Below, one piece after another: positions 12,868-25,937 of a stretch of DNA of 64,000 nucleotides. Position numbers and translations under genes: made by a program. The stretch's first letter is position 1; each line of letters opens with the position of its first letter. Source of the stretch: Epiperipatus broadwayi (taxonomy: Eukaryota; Onychophora; Udeonychophora; Euonychophora; Peripatidae); contig JAQFVV010012506.1 of the NCBI GenBank assembly GCA_028023455.1, forward strand, positions 2,596,714-2,660,713, given 5' to 3'. The notes under the pieces are model-generated. The model saw only the letters and a list, made by a program, of their open reading frames with translations, had not been told where the DNA came from and did no database searches.

Positions 12868-15190
12868 CAATATTTTAAATTCTCTACAATAAAAGTTTTA
12901 TTTTCATTGCCTCCACCGTTGATGCAATCAGAATCATTTTCAGAAAACCAGTTGAGCTCTTTTCATGATACTTCCAATGAGCACAATTCTGTTCACTATA
13001 AAATCTTTTTAAAAAACTTATATTAGTTACTAACTAAAATTCTAATTCAAAGCAATACTTTAATGCCTAAATGTTATAATCATAATTCGTCATAGACATA
13101 ATGTACATATCACATTATTATTTTAAAAAAAAAATGATTAAGCAAATTATGATTTTTTAATAACCAAATTTACATAAGCTTAGTGAAATATGCAAATACT
13201 ATTCTAAATATTAACTTAAATTGCTAACCTGCTGTTTATAAATTCAGTTTTATTTATATTCAAAGTTATATATGCATGAAAGTGCAGAAGAATTTTTAAC
13301 AAATCCAAATAAAAAATAAGTGCAGTTGATGCAACTTATCATACAATAAGAAGCCACATTACTTATTTCTTAAAGTTAAACTGATGTACTTATCTATGGT
13401 TTGAAAAAAATGTAATAAGAAATGAGTAAAAACATAAAAAAACATTTTTTAAAAAAAATTCTAATTCACATTATAACAATATTGCAGTTAAATCCAAAGT
13501 CCTACATCCTATGGAAAGTACCCATAAACAATTTAATATTATTTAAATAGTATATCTTTTGAATTTATCACTATTAATTATACAGAATATCATTATGGAG
13601 ACCTTTAGTCACTGAAATTCACAAAAAACAGTGAAATTATGCTTATTCCTTCCAGTATTTTACTTAATGTTAGATTTGTAATTAAGTGTAATAGTTTTAA
13701 AAGTCACATGATTGTAAATATTTCAATTCTGTAGCATTTGCTATAGATATCTTTTCTTTTGCTTTTTATTCTACTGTATTTTTAAGGACATTTTTTCCAT
13801 TTGCATTGTCAATATAATTTATTTCTTAATAATTATGCTTCTGTCTATGTCTATAATATTAAGGGTTTTTATTATTTTGAATGGGTAGATATAACCTAGA
13901 TGTAACCAGCTGAAAATATCCTACTAATAGCTAGCTGACTTTCTAATCTAGTTGTTATGGATGTTGTGACACAGAATACTACAAGAAATGTGTTTATAAG
14001 TTTGTATTTTAATAATTTAAAATTTACTACAGGGAGGGTAATTTGTCAGGAAATATTTGATGCCTGCAGCTAACATATACATAGTGTCTTTAAAATACAG
14101 TTACTGATATAATATTAGATCTATAAAAATATACAGGTAGATTTTCTTGAATTGAAAACCTTAAAATATTTACAATATTTAAACTGTGTGATTGATAATA
14201 CAATAAGAATGGAAAGTGATGTTTGGATGATATGCCTAAACTAATTCTCTCTAGTCAGAATTTATCTGGGAATATGTTTGCCATTACTATCTGATTTTTA
14301 TTTATTACTCATGCTACCATAAAAGCTACCTTGTAGAATGATGTGAATTGAATATTGCTGTCAAATTCAGATTAATTATAAGCTAAGGGAAATCATAGTT
14401 TATTTTCATGTATTAGCTAAAATTGGGAAATAATTTTATTACTAATTTTTTACATCATGTGTTTGAATAATCCTGTATTAATTTAGGATCTTAAAAACAA
14501 TAGGTTAATAAAGTTCAGTGTTTGTAGGTAGTTAAAAATGCCAAACGTTCTCTACTTTATGATATATACTCTAAACTGAACCAATTAATATTGTGATTTA
14601 AATGTTAGGCCTGCAATAAAATCAAGCCAAGCCCTTAATTCAAGCATGGTCAGTGAATGTTGATTTATTTAAAAAATAAGCTCTAAGCATAGTTGGTCCA
14701 CCTAAAAGTAGTTGCCGTCCATAATATTTTATAAGTAAATAATTGTATAGCTGAGAATTTTAAGAAATTAATTATGGATTTTTAATGATTTCAAAATCGT
14801 TTTAAAATGAACCTGCAAGCTATTATATAATAGAAATTGTTTAAAATGATAAAATTGTCAGAGATAAATTATAAATAAGAATTTTGTCTAATTAATTACT
14901 TAAACTTGTGTGGATTTAAAAAAAAAAAAAATCCTATTTAATTATTTCACTTTTTTTTTTAAAGAATTTTGTAATTAAATAATGGACCAAGTTTATGCAG
15001 AGGAATATTAATTTGTTTATATTTATATGTGTATTGATATTGTAAAAGCTTCATTTTCAAGATGAAATTCTAAACGTATGATTTTATGATCATAAATTGC
15101 AATAGAAGAGTGACTTGCATTGACAAACTAAATCAAATGTATTACCTAACTAGTCTATTATAATAAAGACAGGCTATTAATGAGAGATCT
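12868..15190. other. AT-rich spacer, no gene seen
   Basis: No supported feature was found. The region just before 15190 becomes slightly less AT-rich towards the promoter-like sequence that follows. Confidence 0.45.
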
Positions 15191-15196
15191 ATCGTA

Positions 15197-15236
15197 TATA
15201 TAAATATCAAGCATGAAAACGTGGCTCACACACTCA
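15197..15236 (+). promoter_or_regulatory. Candidate TATA promoter
   Basis: TATATAAA at 15197-15204 is followed 31 bp later by an initiator-like CTCACAC (A at 15228), with an alternative TCAGA at 15234-15238. The spacing fits a polymerase II core promoter. TATA words are frequent by chance in such AT-rich DNA, so the support comes mainly from the exon-like sequence downstream. The leader would contain upstream ATGs near 15256 and 15338, which weakens the case. Confidence 0.3.
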
Positions 15237-15437
15237 GACAAACAAAAATATTAATATGTTATTGCTAAATTTAAATATTTCTTTCTTTTGTTAAAGTAGA
15301 CTTCAAGCAGTTTACAAACTAAGCTTGACTAGTAAATGAAGATAAATTTAAGCAATTGTTAAAAGTCGGAGCTGATTATCATAGAAGCTGTGTTATCTTT
15401 ACTTGATTAATCAGCAGACACAACTGACTGCTTGAAA

Positions 15438-15501
15438 ATGGAGGAAATAAGACTTCTGAATGCAGACAAAAACATCAGAAATGTTGTGACGGCAGCAGCT
15501 G
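15438..15501 (+). CDS. Candidate first coding exon, 21 codons plus one base
   Basis: An ATG in good context (gaaaATGG) opens MEEIRLLNADKNIRNVVTAA and one more Ala, ending at CTG|GTAAAT, a plausible 5' splice site. The block is clearly less AT-rich than its surroundings and its codons are mixed (GAC, ACG, GCA, CTG), unlike the random frames nearby. I do not recognise the protein. An exon that would continue the frame exists at 18801 (see that entry), but it could equally be chance, and the true next exon may be outside the window. RNA data would decide. Confidence 0.35.
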
Positions 15502-15916
15502 GTAAATTTTTATTAAATTCTGCTTTTTTAAAATTAAAATATCAAAACATCAATATCCTTATTTATTTTATCATTTATAAAATCTCAACCTTTGATCCCA
15601 GATAATGTCAGCACAATTTTATAATTGTTTTTTTATATTTATATAAACCCAAATAATGAATTTTTTTTTTCGTTTCAAAAAAAAAAAAGTGCATCGGCAG
15701 ACTTTTGTTAATAACTAATATTTTACAATAAGATTTTTTTTTTTTTAAAGTCCCACAGATGAATGTGCTTTAAAGTTTTAAGCGATAAATAAAATTGGTA
15801 AGAGTATGTTAATCGAAAAAAATAAGTTGATGGTATTGTTAAATAAAAAATTTGTTGACATAACCGTAATTGATAATAAATTAAAGTGAAAATATACATG
15901 CGTTAACTCATTTAAA

Positions 15917-15989
15917 ATAGCTAGGCATTGCAGAATAGTATCTTAACATATCTACTGAGCATGCTCTCATCCTAGATTCAAATTCCGGT
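15917..15989 (+). repeat. Degenerate tRNA-like (SINE head)
   Basis: An A-box-like tagctaggcattgcag and a B-box-like agattcaaattcc lie about 60 bp apart, the spacing of a tRNA-derived pol III promoter. No cloverleaf closes. It is an old SINE remnant. Confidence 0.4.
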
Positions 15990-18061
15990 AATTTTTTGGG
16001 TTTGATTTTAAATTTTGAACCAAACGTAGGGGTTTATTTTTCATTTGGCTGATCCTTATTCAGTCTAACTAAGAACTTCAGTTAGTGATTAGAAAATGAG
16101 TATTCGTCATTTTTATATAAAGTATTAAAAATGGAAATAATTTATGAAATGAGTTTTTTTTTCTAATTATTTATAAATGAGCTGTGAATGTTTACTACTA
16201 AATATAAATCTACTTTCGTACGATTCAAGATTTCAGTTTATGACCAAAGATAGTCTAGTTGTTAAGTCTTAAGTCGAAACTCACTCAAATATATATATAC
16301 ATTGATTCGGAAAATAGTAAGCATCTTACATAAACAGAGAAATATTCTAAGTAGAATTACTAAACAGGACAATTTTTAAGGAGCGGGAGATAGGACATTT
16401 CTGAAAGAAAAAAATGATGGCAATCAAATTTTCTCTGTTCTCATAGTAGAATGATGAGTTATACTGATCATAGTTTAGGGGCCACGCAATGAAAAACAAA
16501 TTCTTTAATACCGGTATTTTATGTTTATATATTATTATCTGAAAGCAGTTTAGCCATAAAAAAAAAAAAAACTATAATTAAAATAGACAGCCATAATTTT
16601 TTAAGCATCATTATAAACTAAAAAAATCTATGAGTATCATTATTATTTACAGTGAAGTGGATACTTCATTTGTATTAATGGCAAGTTGCCAAGGTCAGGA
16701 TGAAAAAGAGACAGGTTAGAAAGATTGTTACTATAATTGATTTTTGATCGTAAAAAGTAATTTAGGCAAATTCAATCTATTAAATTGTTACACATTTACG
16801 CCCACAGTCACATGCAATTATTTATGTGTATATGTCAATGTGTGTGTGTGAATGTTAAAAATTTCAAATAGTAGTTTACATAATGTATATAAAAACACAC
16901 ACCAATTCTAAATAAAATTTAAAATAGATTATTTTCCCGCAATTAAATTTATTTTTTCTGGTTTTTTAATATTGAAAACTGATATAATTAAGGAAGATTA
17001 AAAATCAAGCTTTAATTAATTAATTTAAACATGTTTTTGAAAAGCATGTAATTATTTTAAGTTCAAACTCATAAGTTTTTTTTTATTAAACATTATTGAT
17101 AGTAAGTGCTTGTAAATGTTTAACAGTATGCGGACTTAATAAATGATTTGGACTTGTTTAAACAGGACACATCTTTTCATATAAAGGCAAAAATAGATAG
17201 TTTTATTAATCTTACGCTTCTTATTCTTACTCACTCTGATATCAACTTTAAGAAGTTATCAATCTACATTGGTTTTCTGAGTTTTCTCCCTCTTTCCACA
17301 GAGTTAATTTGGAAAAGATATTTATAAAATTTTAGCATAAATACTAATACTAATCAAAGCAATTACTAACTCACGAATGAGTAGATTAAACTCCTTAGGA
17401 TTTTTCTGTTTTAGATTTTCCACTTCCACCAAATATTTACCCCCCCCCCCCATGCTCTTTGATTGTAAATTGTCTCTAAACTACAAGGACCAACTACATC
17501 AAAAAATATATGCAGCTATGATATTTATATCAAATACCTTGAACAAGACTCACAGCAGTATCAGAAATACATTCAATAATGTGAACTCTGGAAAAAAAAA
17601 CCTGTAAGTCCTTATACATATATTTTCACACAGATTTTCATGTAGAAAAAAATATTTTAGAAAAGGAAAAAAAGAATCTGTTATTAAATATTAGGAAATA
17701 TGTCCAAATATAAGTTTATTTTATTTTGGCCTTAATTTCTTTAAAGAAAAATATTTTCTTTTGCTATGATTTTATGCTTCTATTTGAGATCACAATTTTT
17801 ATTTTATTTACTATGTTCTATTTGGTTTTATTATGATTAATAGTTGTTGCAAGGTCTTTAAAAATATGAATTGAGGGAAGGTGAGAATCAAAATAATTAG
17901 TGTACTGCTCACTGTAATAAAATAATGGTGTTTAAAGAGCCCAATAATAATATAAATAACATAAATATCTTGGAACAGATTTATTATATTTCATATAATC
18001 CTTAATCACTTGTTGACTTTAATTTCTGATGAAAAAGTATAATAAACATAAACTAATTAAA
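15990..18061. other. AT-rich spacer with isolated splice-like sequences
   Basis: A C10 run lies near 17442-17452. An exon-like block at 16653-16714 (tttacag before, ACAG|GTTAG after) is open for EVDTSFVLMASCQGQDEKE but out of phase with the 15438 exon. A good polypyrimidine acceptor ends at 17301 but is followed by only eight codons and a stop. None of these stands alone. Confidence 0.4.
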
Positions 18062-18240
18062 TGCATTGAATCAGCCTTTGGCAAAACACTTCCAGAATCA
18101 TAGTGCTGAGAAAAGTGATGCATTACAGGTTTGCTTATATAGATAATTGACTTGATATAATATTAAATAAGATAGCTCAGTGCATTTAATTGCTTTATTC
18201 TTATCATACCATTTCATCAGAACTCAATGAATGCTTAAGA
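18062..18240. repeat. Remnant related to the 32.3-32.9 kb palindrome
   Basis: ccagaatcatagtgct at 18092-18107 is identical to a word in the left arm of the 32 kb palindrome, and tagctcagtgcatttaa at 18174-18190 matches one in its right arm with one change. The order agrees, but the sequence between is much shorter, so this is a collapsed or solo copy. Confidence 0.5.
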
Positions 18241-18800
18241 ATTACATAGTTTTATGAAAAGAGTTAATCCTTTGAGACATATATTTCATATACTATTTTT
18301 AATGTATTATTTAATATTAAGAATCTTCTTTTTGGAAGTTATTTACTTTAACAAACCCTAAAAGTAATTTAAATATAAAGAAGAATCCAGATATTATTAG
18401 AATGTGATTTAAATATTTAAGAAAAAAAAATTACTTAGGATTTAGTTGATTATTAAAAATAAATTTTATTTAATAGTAATATGTGAATGAACATTTGTGT
18501 GAATAATTTATGTTAATAAAGTAAATTTAGATCTCTTGAAGTGCATTCTTTTGGAAGTAAATAAATTTGTTAATTTTGAAAATCCTGCTTTTTTTTAAAT
18601 GTGATAAAATCAAAGAAAAAGAAGGCATTGAATAATAAAAATTGCAGAATTGAATATAAAGTTGCATATGCATTTATATCATATACCAATATAAATTATC
18701 ATATAATTGTTATTTATAGTGGAAAATCTATTTATTATTTATCATAAACATTTATTTTATTGATGACTGCTGATTTAAATTTTTTATTTAGTTTTCACAG

Positions 18801-18852
18801 TGGATAACTATACTGTGGTTGATGAACTCTATGTTTGTGTTTAAATAATAAA
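18801..18852 (+). other. Candidate terminal exon with stop and poly(A) signal
   Basis: After an acceptor-like pyrimidine tract ending ttttcacag (18792-18800), the frame left by the 15501 donor (one base) continues as VDNYTVVDELYVCV and stops at 18842-18844. AATAAA follows at 18847-18852. Use of the alternative acceptor ending at 18791 keeps the same frame. Joined to the 15438 exon this would make a peptide of about 35 residues. Both the acceptor and AATAAA are common words here, so this is only a possibility. Confidence 0.2.
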
Positions 18853-18859
18853 TATTATA

Positions 18860-20390
18860 TTAATATGTTTATGATATAGTTTCTTGCTATATACATTAAC
18901 TCTGATGTGTTATAGTGCTTTCACAAAGATATTTTAATTATATATATATATATTGCTGACCTTATCCTTAAAAGATAAAACTTGTATTTTTTTGTATATA
19001 TAAATGATTATATTTGAGATGTGTTATTTAATGATGTGATGGTCTACTTTTTTTATAATTTGTTCAATTGATTCTTTCTATAGGTATTTTAACCATAATA
19101 CATTTCAATGCATTAGACAGTGTGGGAATTTTGTTAAATTGATGATGATTTTTAGAGTTATTATCAAAATATTATGTTAATTATGACAGAATTTAGTATA
19201 AAATTTCATTTCCAAGGTATTGCATTTCAAATTCATGAACATCCACAGACATATGCTACAGTCATATGCACACAACATCATTTATCTAATCACTTAAGTC
19301 CAACATTATAATAAATATTAAAAAAGAGAAACATAATAAAAAATTGAGGTTAATGTAATTAGGAAAAGATAATCAATAAGAAATTATATAATGAAAGGCT
19401 CAGCTAATTCTAGTATTTAGAGGAAGACCAATGATAAATATTGTATTATTTACTAATGATGATTTTGTAAGTGTTCTTATTGGATAAATACATTTATTAT
19501 CTTTGTAGAATTAATATTATGTCCTGTTATCTTATTATTACTGTTTTATTCCAAACATAGATCAGAGAGAACCATGAGCTCCTAACCTATTTCATTCATA
19601 ATTTGGTTAAGTAATAGTTGTAAATTGAAATGAAGAAAGGATAAGATATTTAAAGGTAACTATTCACTTATTGTTTGATTTAATAATATAGATAAGGGAT
19701 AAATCATCTTCTAGGTTCTAGTAGATCCTGATAGAGTGCAATAAGAGTTAACAAGACTTGCTTTCTCTATTCCAATATTCCCAGCATTTTGCAGCCTTAT
19801 TGGGAACTAGTTTAACTAAAAGTGAATCTTTCTCTTGAATGTTACAATAAATATGTTAAGATAAACAGTTGTTAAATAGATCACTGTGAGGAAAAGGCAT
19901 CTTCAACATCTCTTCAAAAAGAATCAGTGAAAGAGGAGGCAAGATAGATGTTATTGGTGAGAGTGGGTTTATTTTACCTTTTGGCTAATAACATTCAGAT
20001 ACATGTTAACTGATCAATAAACTATTGGTTAACTGTACTAATTATGATAAAACTACTTGAAATGAAAATCTTAAAATTGTTTGGAACCTGAAATTTTTTT
20101 TATCAAGTTTCATCTAGATTTGATCCTTATTTCATAAGCAACTATTAAGCTATACTACCCTTTTTATTATTATACATTTATATATATATTGAAATTAGAT
20201 GATCTATGGATTGTATTGCAATAAAGGATTTAAAATAATAACAACATTAATAGTAAAGTTAAAATAATACTAGTAATTATATTGAAATTAAATCATTTTA
20301 ATCAATATCTTCTATCATTAATATTTAATGTCAAATACATGTTTATTATAATATTTAAATACAAATATAATATATATATACTTTTAATCT
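18860..20390. other. AT-rich spacer, no gene seen
   Basis: No element or exon could be supported. Confidence 0.45.
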
Positions 20391-20462
20391 AGATGGTATT
20401 AGAGGAGATTTGAACCTAGACTTTCAAGCAGTCATCAACTCCATTTTATATAACTGATACAC
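20391..20462 (-). repeat. Degenerate tRNA-like (SINE head), minus strand
   Basis: The minus strand carries CTAGGTTCAAATCTCC, a near-consensus B box, with an upstream stretch of tRNA-like spacing. No A box is clear. It abuts the fold-back-family copy that follows. Confidence 0.4.
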
Positions 20463-20636
20463 ATGACTCTATACATGTGAAAAAGATAAATGATCTCTAG
20501 TATACATATTTCATGCTGAACCAGCACTCATCATTTGGTCCAGATCATCATCTCCCACACTTACATATAATCAGTTCTCGATTTATATTAAGATACTAAA
20601 TCTTCAAACTTTAATGGATAGTCTTCAATCCTAATA
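20453..20636 (+). repeat. Copy of the 28 kb fold-back family
   Basis: The segment follows 28209-28395 throughout: ctgataca, aaaagataaatgatc, tatttcatgctgaaccagca, tcatcatttggtccagat, and a block ending actttaatggatagtcttc. Divergence is around one base in six or seven by eye. It lacks the outer 'ctgaaacaca' terminus, so it is an internal fragment. Confidence 0.75.
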
Positions 20637-20639
20637 CAG

Positions 20640-22400
20640 ATATATGTATATGTGCATGCATTTATGTGATTTTGAATTTAATAATTAGATATATAATGTT
20701 TATATAAATAAAACAAGTGTACTTAAATGTTTATGTGTGGATATTTTATACTTTAGTAACATAAATATTTAAAAATAAAATTACTTCGTTTAACTGTATT
20801 AATAATTAAATTTTTTTTATTTATTTTCTGCCAGTTGATTATTATTAAAAGTTGGAAGAAAAGTTAGTATGTTACTGTCTGTGAATAATGAAAAAAAAAG
20901 AATTATTTTGTTAAAGTAAAATTGCATATAGTGCTGCAATTTTCTGATTAAATATAGAATTTATTAGATTTGTTGACTTTGTGATATATAGTTAAAATAA
21001 ATTATTTTCATCATATGTTTTAAATATGACCTTTGAGCTATTGATTGTCATGGAATTCATTAATGACTTTTTTCTGATAAGTGGAAATTTATTTCAAATT
21101 AATCTACATATTAAAAGAGGCTAAATATGTTAATATTTTTAAATTTTTCTATGACAATAATAAAAAATAGTGGAGAAAATAAATAAAATTATAAATATTC
21201 AGATTTATTTCTTTATAAAATTTATAGAAATGATAAATTACTTAGTCTTAGTGATGGTAATATTAAACACACACCCTCCCATATATTTAAAGCTTTACAA
21301 AATAAAATAATTATTTTATTTAATTTCCCATTATAAGTATTTATTATATAAAGTTATCATGGATTATGGAAACATTCTTTTACTTACTTTACTAGGTACT
21401 TGTATACATTTTCTTTTAGAGTTCATAACTTAATAACATAATTAAATGGGATATATATATATGAGATCAGGAAATCTCCCAACAAACTGCACATCAAGAA
21501 GTTAAACTATTTGTCATTTGTTACAGTATATAGAAAATATTTATATACTTAAAATAAATATAATAATTTATAAATTATAATGTTTTGAATTAGCTTTTGT
21601 TTAACACAATGTAGTATGTAATTTTTAAGTAAATAAAAATAATATTTTCACCTGTACTTTTTAAATTTATGGAATAATCAAAACATTGTTACCTATATTC
21701 TTTCTTTTTTTAATAAGATATTAAATTAAAATTTATTTCTAGTTTAATTAAAAAAGAAAAAATATAATTTGACTTTTATCCATAGCATTATATGGATAAA
21801 ATTTAATAAATGTATATCTAAAATGGATTAAAAACAGTGATTACAATATATTTATATATGTGTGAATAGATTTGTTAATATTTATGATAAATTTCGTCTA
21901 TTTTATTGCAGTTAGGGATATTTATTCTAGAAAAAAGTAAACAAAATATGAATTTTTTTTTTTAATGTTCAGGCATGTATATTCCAATAGAATGTTTTGC
22001 TATGGTGTTTATATGGGTATGTCTTTGTTCAAAGGTATTGTAATATTGAAGAACAATTTGGAGATTGATATTTTACATTTATTATGCAGATTGTATTGAA
22101 TAAAGAAAGTAATTTGAATGTTTATTTCTATTATTTCTGCTGACTATATGTTGCCTTAATCTTTTTGGAGATGTAAGTTTGTCCAATATTATTTACTAAT
22201 GCATATATTGAAAAATTTCTATTATGAATTTTTTGAAAAGATGTACAATTCATTTCATCTTTAAGCACTATATTTGTATTCTGTATGTTTATGGTTCAGT
22301 AAAGATAGTGAATTGTTATATGTATATTAGAATAATATATAATAGAAGTACTATAAATGAATAAATTTTATATGGCATTTACAGTAGCAATTTTTTTATA
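20640..22400. other. AT-rich spacer, no gene seen
   Basis: No supported feature was found. Short (AT)n runs occur at 20369-20380 and 21451-21462. Confidence 0.5.
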
Positions 22401-22403
22401 TGG

Positions 22404-22510
22404 TAAAGCCACCTAGTGCAAGTTTTAGTAATCAGTAGATGCAAGATGTTGTGCAACATAATTTTTATCCAGTGTCTATTTAATAACCCCAGATTAGTTT
22501 CTAGCTTATG
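22404..22510 (+). repeat. Dispersed repeat R, copy 1
   Basis: The order tagtgc..., tagtaatcagtagatg, gttgtgcaacataattt, ccagattagttt is shared with 39545-39690. The two copies are diverged. There is no coding content and no obvious pol III promoter. Confidence 0.6.
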
Positions 22511-22559
22511 ACTTCCATCAGTGTCATTTGCCTAAAGAATCTAAATAATATTTATTTTC

Positions 22560-22645
22560 AAAGCGCAGATGATTTGAAATTAACTTACGAGAGAGTGCAA
22601 GTCTCTCAGCGCTTGTGATTATTAATAGCCAATCAGATCGTAAAT
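22560..22645 (+). repeat. Dispersed hairpin repeat S, copy 1
   Basis: The segment starts aaagcgcag and contains gagagtgcaagtctctc, which can fold as a short hairpin, then agcgcttgtga and agccaatcaga. The same blocks occur in the same order at 34097-34187. The outer words aagcgc and gcgctt are mutual inverted repeats, so the unit can close into a larger stem. Confidence 0.65.
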
Positions 22646-23055
22646 ATATTTATTAAAAAAAGATGTTACCTTTATGCATGCATGATAACAAATATTAAAT
22701 ATTTTTGTATACGATTGGGGGATAGTATACATATAAATTATTAGACAAATATATACTGCCATTTCTTTCATATACATACACATTTGTTTGACCATGAGAT
22801 AAAAATATCTTTAGAAGAAATCTTTTGAGTAAAGAGTTTGTTTACTAATTCTTCATTATTTTCTTTTTTTTTTTTTTTTAAAAAAATGTATGCAATCTAA
22901 TTTTAATGTAGAAGAAGACAAGGTTATATTAAAATACAAATAAAATAATTTTTTTTTTATAGATTAAATGATACATCTAAGACAGATATAAATCTATGTA
23001 ATATTTAAATATTTTAGGACCAAAGCTTAATTTATTGTAAAGTTTCAGATGACTA
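22646..23055. other. AT-rich spacer
   Basis: Only a long T run (22861-22879) is notable. Confidence 0.5.
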
Positions 23056-23059
23056 ATTT

Positions 23060-23560
23060 TGATTATGAGGGGGTACTAAAAAAAAATAAATCAAAATTTT
23101 ATAATAAAAAATTGTATATTTATTTTTAGATTGTAGAATTGAAGCATTTTCAAAATATTGTCCATTTGATGGAATACACTGATTTGAACATGTTTTCCAA
23201 GTTTTGAAGTAGTTCTGAATGCCTTTTAATGCCTCCATCATTTTTTCTTGACCACTTCCAGGTCTGCAAAACTTTTTATTTTGAGGCATTCTTTTCATTT
23301 GGCAGAATAAAATGAAGTTGCAAGGAACAATATCAGATAAATAGAGATGATAGATAAGGCTGGTTGAGTCATGTTGTTTTAATTAAAAATTGTTCACACT
23401 CAAAGTTTTGTGCACTGGTATGGTGTCATAGTGAAGCCTGCACTTCCTATTTGCCACAAATCAAGATGTTTTTATTTTACCAAATCATGTAAGCATTTTA
23501 GCACTTGTAAGTAAAATGATTATTACAAACAAATTCGGAGTGAACATTACCATTTAACAT
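23060..23560 (-). pseudogene. mariner-like transposase, C-terminal half, decayed
   Basis: On the minus strand the reading frames give YDTIPVHKTLSVNNF, then LIYHLYLSDIVPCNFILF, then MKRMPQNKKF, and finally EALKGIQNYFKTWK plus CIPSNGQYFE. These correspond in order to the mariner blocks HDNAPAH (second catalytic Asp), YSPDLAPCDFFLF, the MKR-L-G-RF region, and the closing QW--R--KCI---G-YFEGD. In the D,D34D triad the last Asp appears as Asn (PCNF), and there are frame changes near 23380 and 23300, so the enzyme is dead. The sequence gagggggtacta at 23067-23078 probably marks the 3' terminal inverted repeat. The N-terminal half and 5' end are not recognisable beyond about 23600. Confidence 0.8.
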
Positions 23561-23599
23561 ACTTTTTAGGAATATTTTGAATTTGATACCTTCATTAAA

Positions 23600-24555
23600 C
23601 TACTTGCAAACTTGTCTTTTTCCAGAGCAGCTTACTTTTAAGTTATTTCAAGTATTATAATTTTTTTCACTACCATTTTCCCTAACAGAAAACATAATTT
23701 TATAACATTTCAACTAGGGTTTCAAGGTTTTAAAAAAGTGGTTTTAAAAATCATTTTTTAAGTAAATTATATTAAATTTGACAACTGGTGTTAAAACTTA
23801 AAAAAAAGCAGTTTTAATGCAAAAATTATTTTTAAAAATGAAATCTTATTTTCTGTGATTAGTTTTTATTCACTTTCAAAGACAAGATTTGTTTACGCTT
23901 TAAATAATAAATAGCTGAGCAATGCTTTCAATGACCTTTAGTATGTGGAAGTATACAAACACATAAAAAATTTACAAGAGACTGATTGTGTTTCAAGCAA
24001 ACTGATTTTAATATAAAAACATATGAAACTTTATTCCAAATGAAGAGTTTTCACATCTGTACTTTTTCAGGTGGCAGCTAGCACAGTTAAAAAATATATA
24101 TACATCTGTTGTTTGATTTGATCAATATGCATAAACACTTTTTTAAAATAATTCATAAAACTTATATCAAAAGAGTAATTTTTGTTGTCCAATATTAATA
24201 ACTGCAAAAGAAAAGTTATCCGTTGAATGATTTGTTTTAATTTTGTGATCGAGTAGTGCATACTGGTCACAATTAGTGGGCATTAGTAGTTTGTAATTAC
24301 TATTTATAAGACACTAAAATAAATATGTTTACAAATTTCATAAAAAAAAATTATTGAATTTATCATAGCCGATGTTCTAATATTTTAAAATATTAAATAT
24401 TTTAATATTTAAAGTACTTTTTAACATATAAATTTATAGTTTTAAGATAAATGTGAAATAACTGAGAACTTTTTATTAAAATTGTAATTTGTTGATCAAA
24501 GTCAGTATTAAAAATATTTTATTTATATTTAGCCATTTAAATGAATTGCAAGTTT
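23600..24555. other. Spacer between mariner and hAT remnants
   Basis: Decayed mariner 5' sequence may extend here, but I could not align any of the N-terminal motifs. No other feature is supported. Confidence 0.4.
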
Positions 24556-25796
24556 GAAAACATTTTAGAACAATTGGGTCAGTAAAGCCTGTTGCAAACA
24601 TTGTAATAAAATGGTGAGCTGAAAAGGATTGTCTACTAGCGATCTTCATAATCATCTTAAAACAGTTGTAAAATATTAAGCCACAAGAAAACAAAAATCA
24701 TTATTGAAAAAGAAACCACCGGGCCTTCATTTTGTTCTTTTTTCAAAAACAAGCAACTATTTGTAATTTCATGAAAAAAATTAGTTTAGAAGTGAAACAA
24801 GCTGTATTAGATGGATTGTCAATAAATAGTATTTCATCAAATTCATTTATGTGAAAATCTCAGCTACACTGTGAATAGTCATTACCAAAGAACAAGTCTT
24901 GAGTAATGGATTTCATTTATACAATTTATAATATTACAAGAAGGGAAATTGTAACTGATTTAAATAGCATTAAGAAACAAGGAAAACAATTTCCTATAAA
25001 TTTAGATGAGTGAATTAGCAAATGAAATTGCAGATATTTAAATATCTATGTACACCATTTTGATAAAGAATTTAATTTAAGTTTAGTTCTGCCATAAAAA
25101 CAGTAGAACAAGTGTTGGGGAGATTTCAAATATTTAATTTGGATTTAACTAATAGACATAGTTGATGCTACAAATGATGGTGCCATTGTAATGAAAAAAA
25201 TTTTGACAGTTATCACCAATAATAAATCAATTTTGCTATTCACATGCTGCTCACTTAGCTGTCACAGATGTATTATATGAAAATAAAATAGATACATATG
25301 TTATAAATAAAAAATGGAAAATGAAGATGATATAGAGTGTGATTATGATTATAATGAAGAACTTGGTGACCCCTCTCAACTACATGCACTATTTGATTAT
25401 CATAAACAGGCAATTTCTCAAATTAGGAATATTTCAAAATTCTTTAAAAAGTCATCTCTTCAATATAGCTTACTCCAAAATTATGTCAAACAAGAGAAAG
25501 GAAAGGAGTTAACTTTAATTTTGAATTGTAAAACAATGTGGAATAGCCTAGTGATCATGATAGAGAGATTTATGACTTTGAAAGAATGTATTATATTTGT
25601 TTGAAATAATCTCAATGCTTCTCATATGTGGAATGAGACTTATTATGCTCAATTTATAGAGCTCTACAATGCTTTAAAACTAGTATGACTTGCAGCAGAA
25701 CAATTTATTAATGAGTGAAGACATTTTTGAATTTTTACTGAACAAATTACAAAGTCTTTAAAAACTGAAATTAGTTTCAAATGAATAAATGCACTA

Positions 25797-25860
25797 GACC
25801 AGCGGTGGGCAACCTTTTAGATATTGCAGACCAGTGGTCAGCTAACTTTTAGATATTGGG
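25797..25860 (+). repeat. 32 bp tandem pair resembling hAT terminal repeats
   Basis: Two adjacent units begin gaccagcggtgggcaacctt and gaccagtggtcagctaactt, and both continue tttagatattg. The word CAG-GGTGGGCAACC is typical of hAT terminal inverted repeats (established for Charlie/Tip100-type elements). The pair marks the left edge of the insertion that splits the hAT transposase frame. Confidence 0.6.
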
Positions 25861-25937
25861 GATCATTAACAATTTTTAAAGGTACAAATTAATATGAGCA
25901 TTGAGTATGATATACATATATATTTATTTATAAGTCA

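Noticed and set aside
16653-16714. Internal exon between the 15438 and 18801 candidates
   Set aside because: Flanked by acceptor- and donor-like words, but its open frame is out of phase with the 15438 exon; joined in phase it stops after eight codons.
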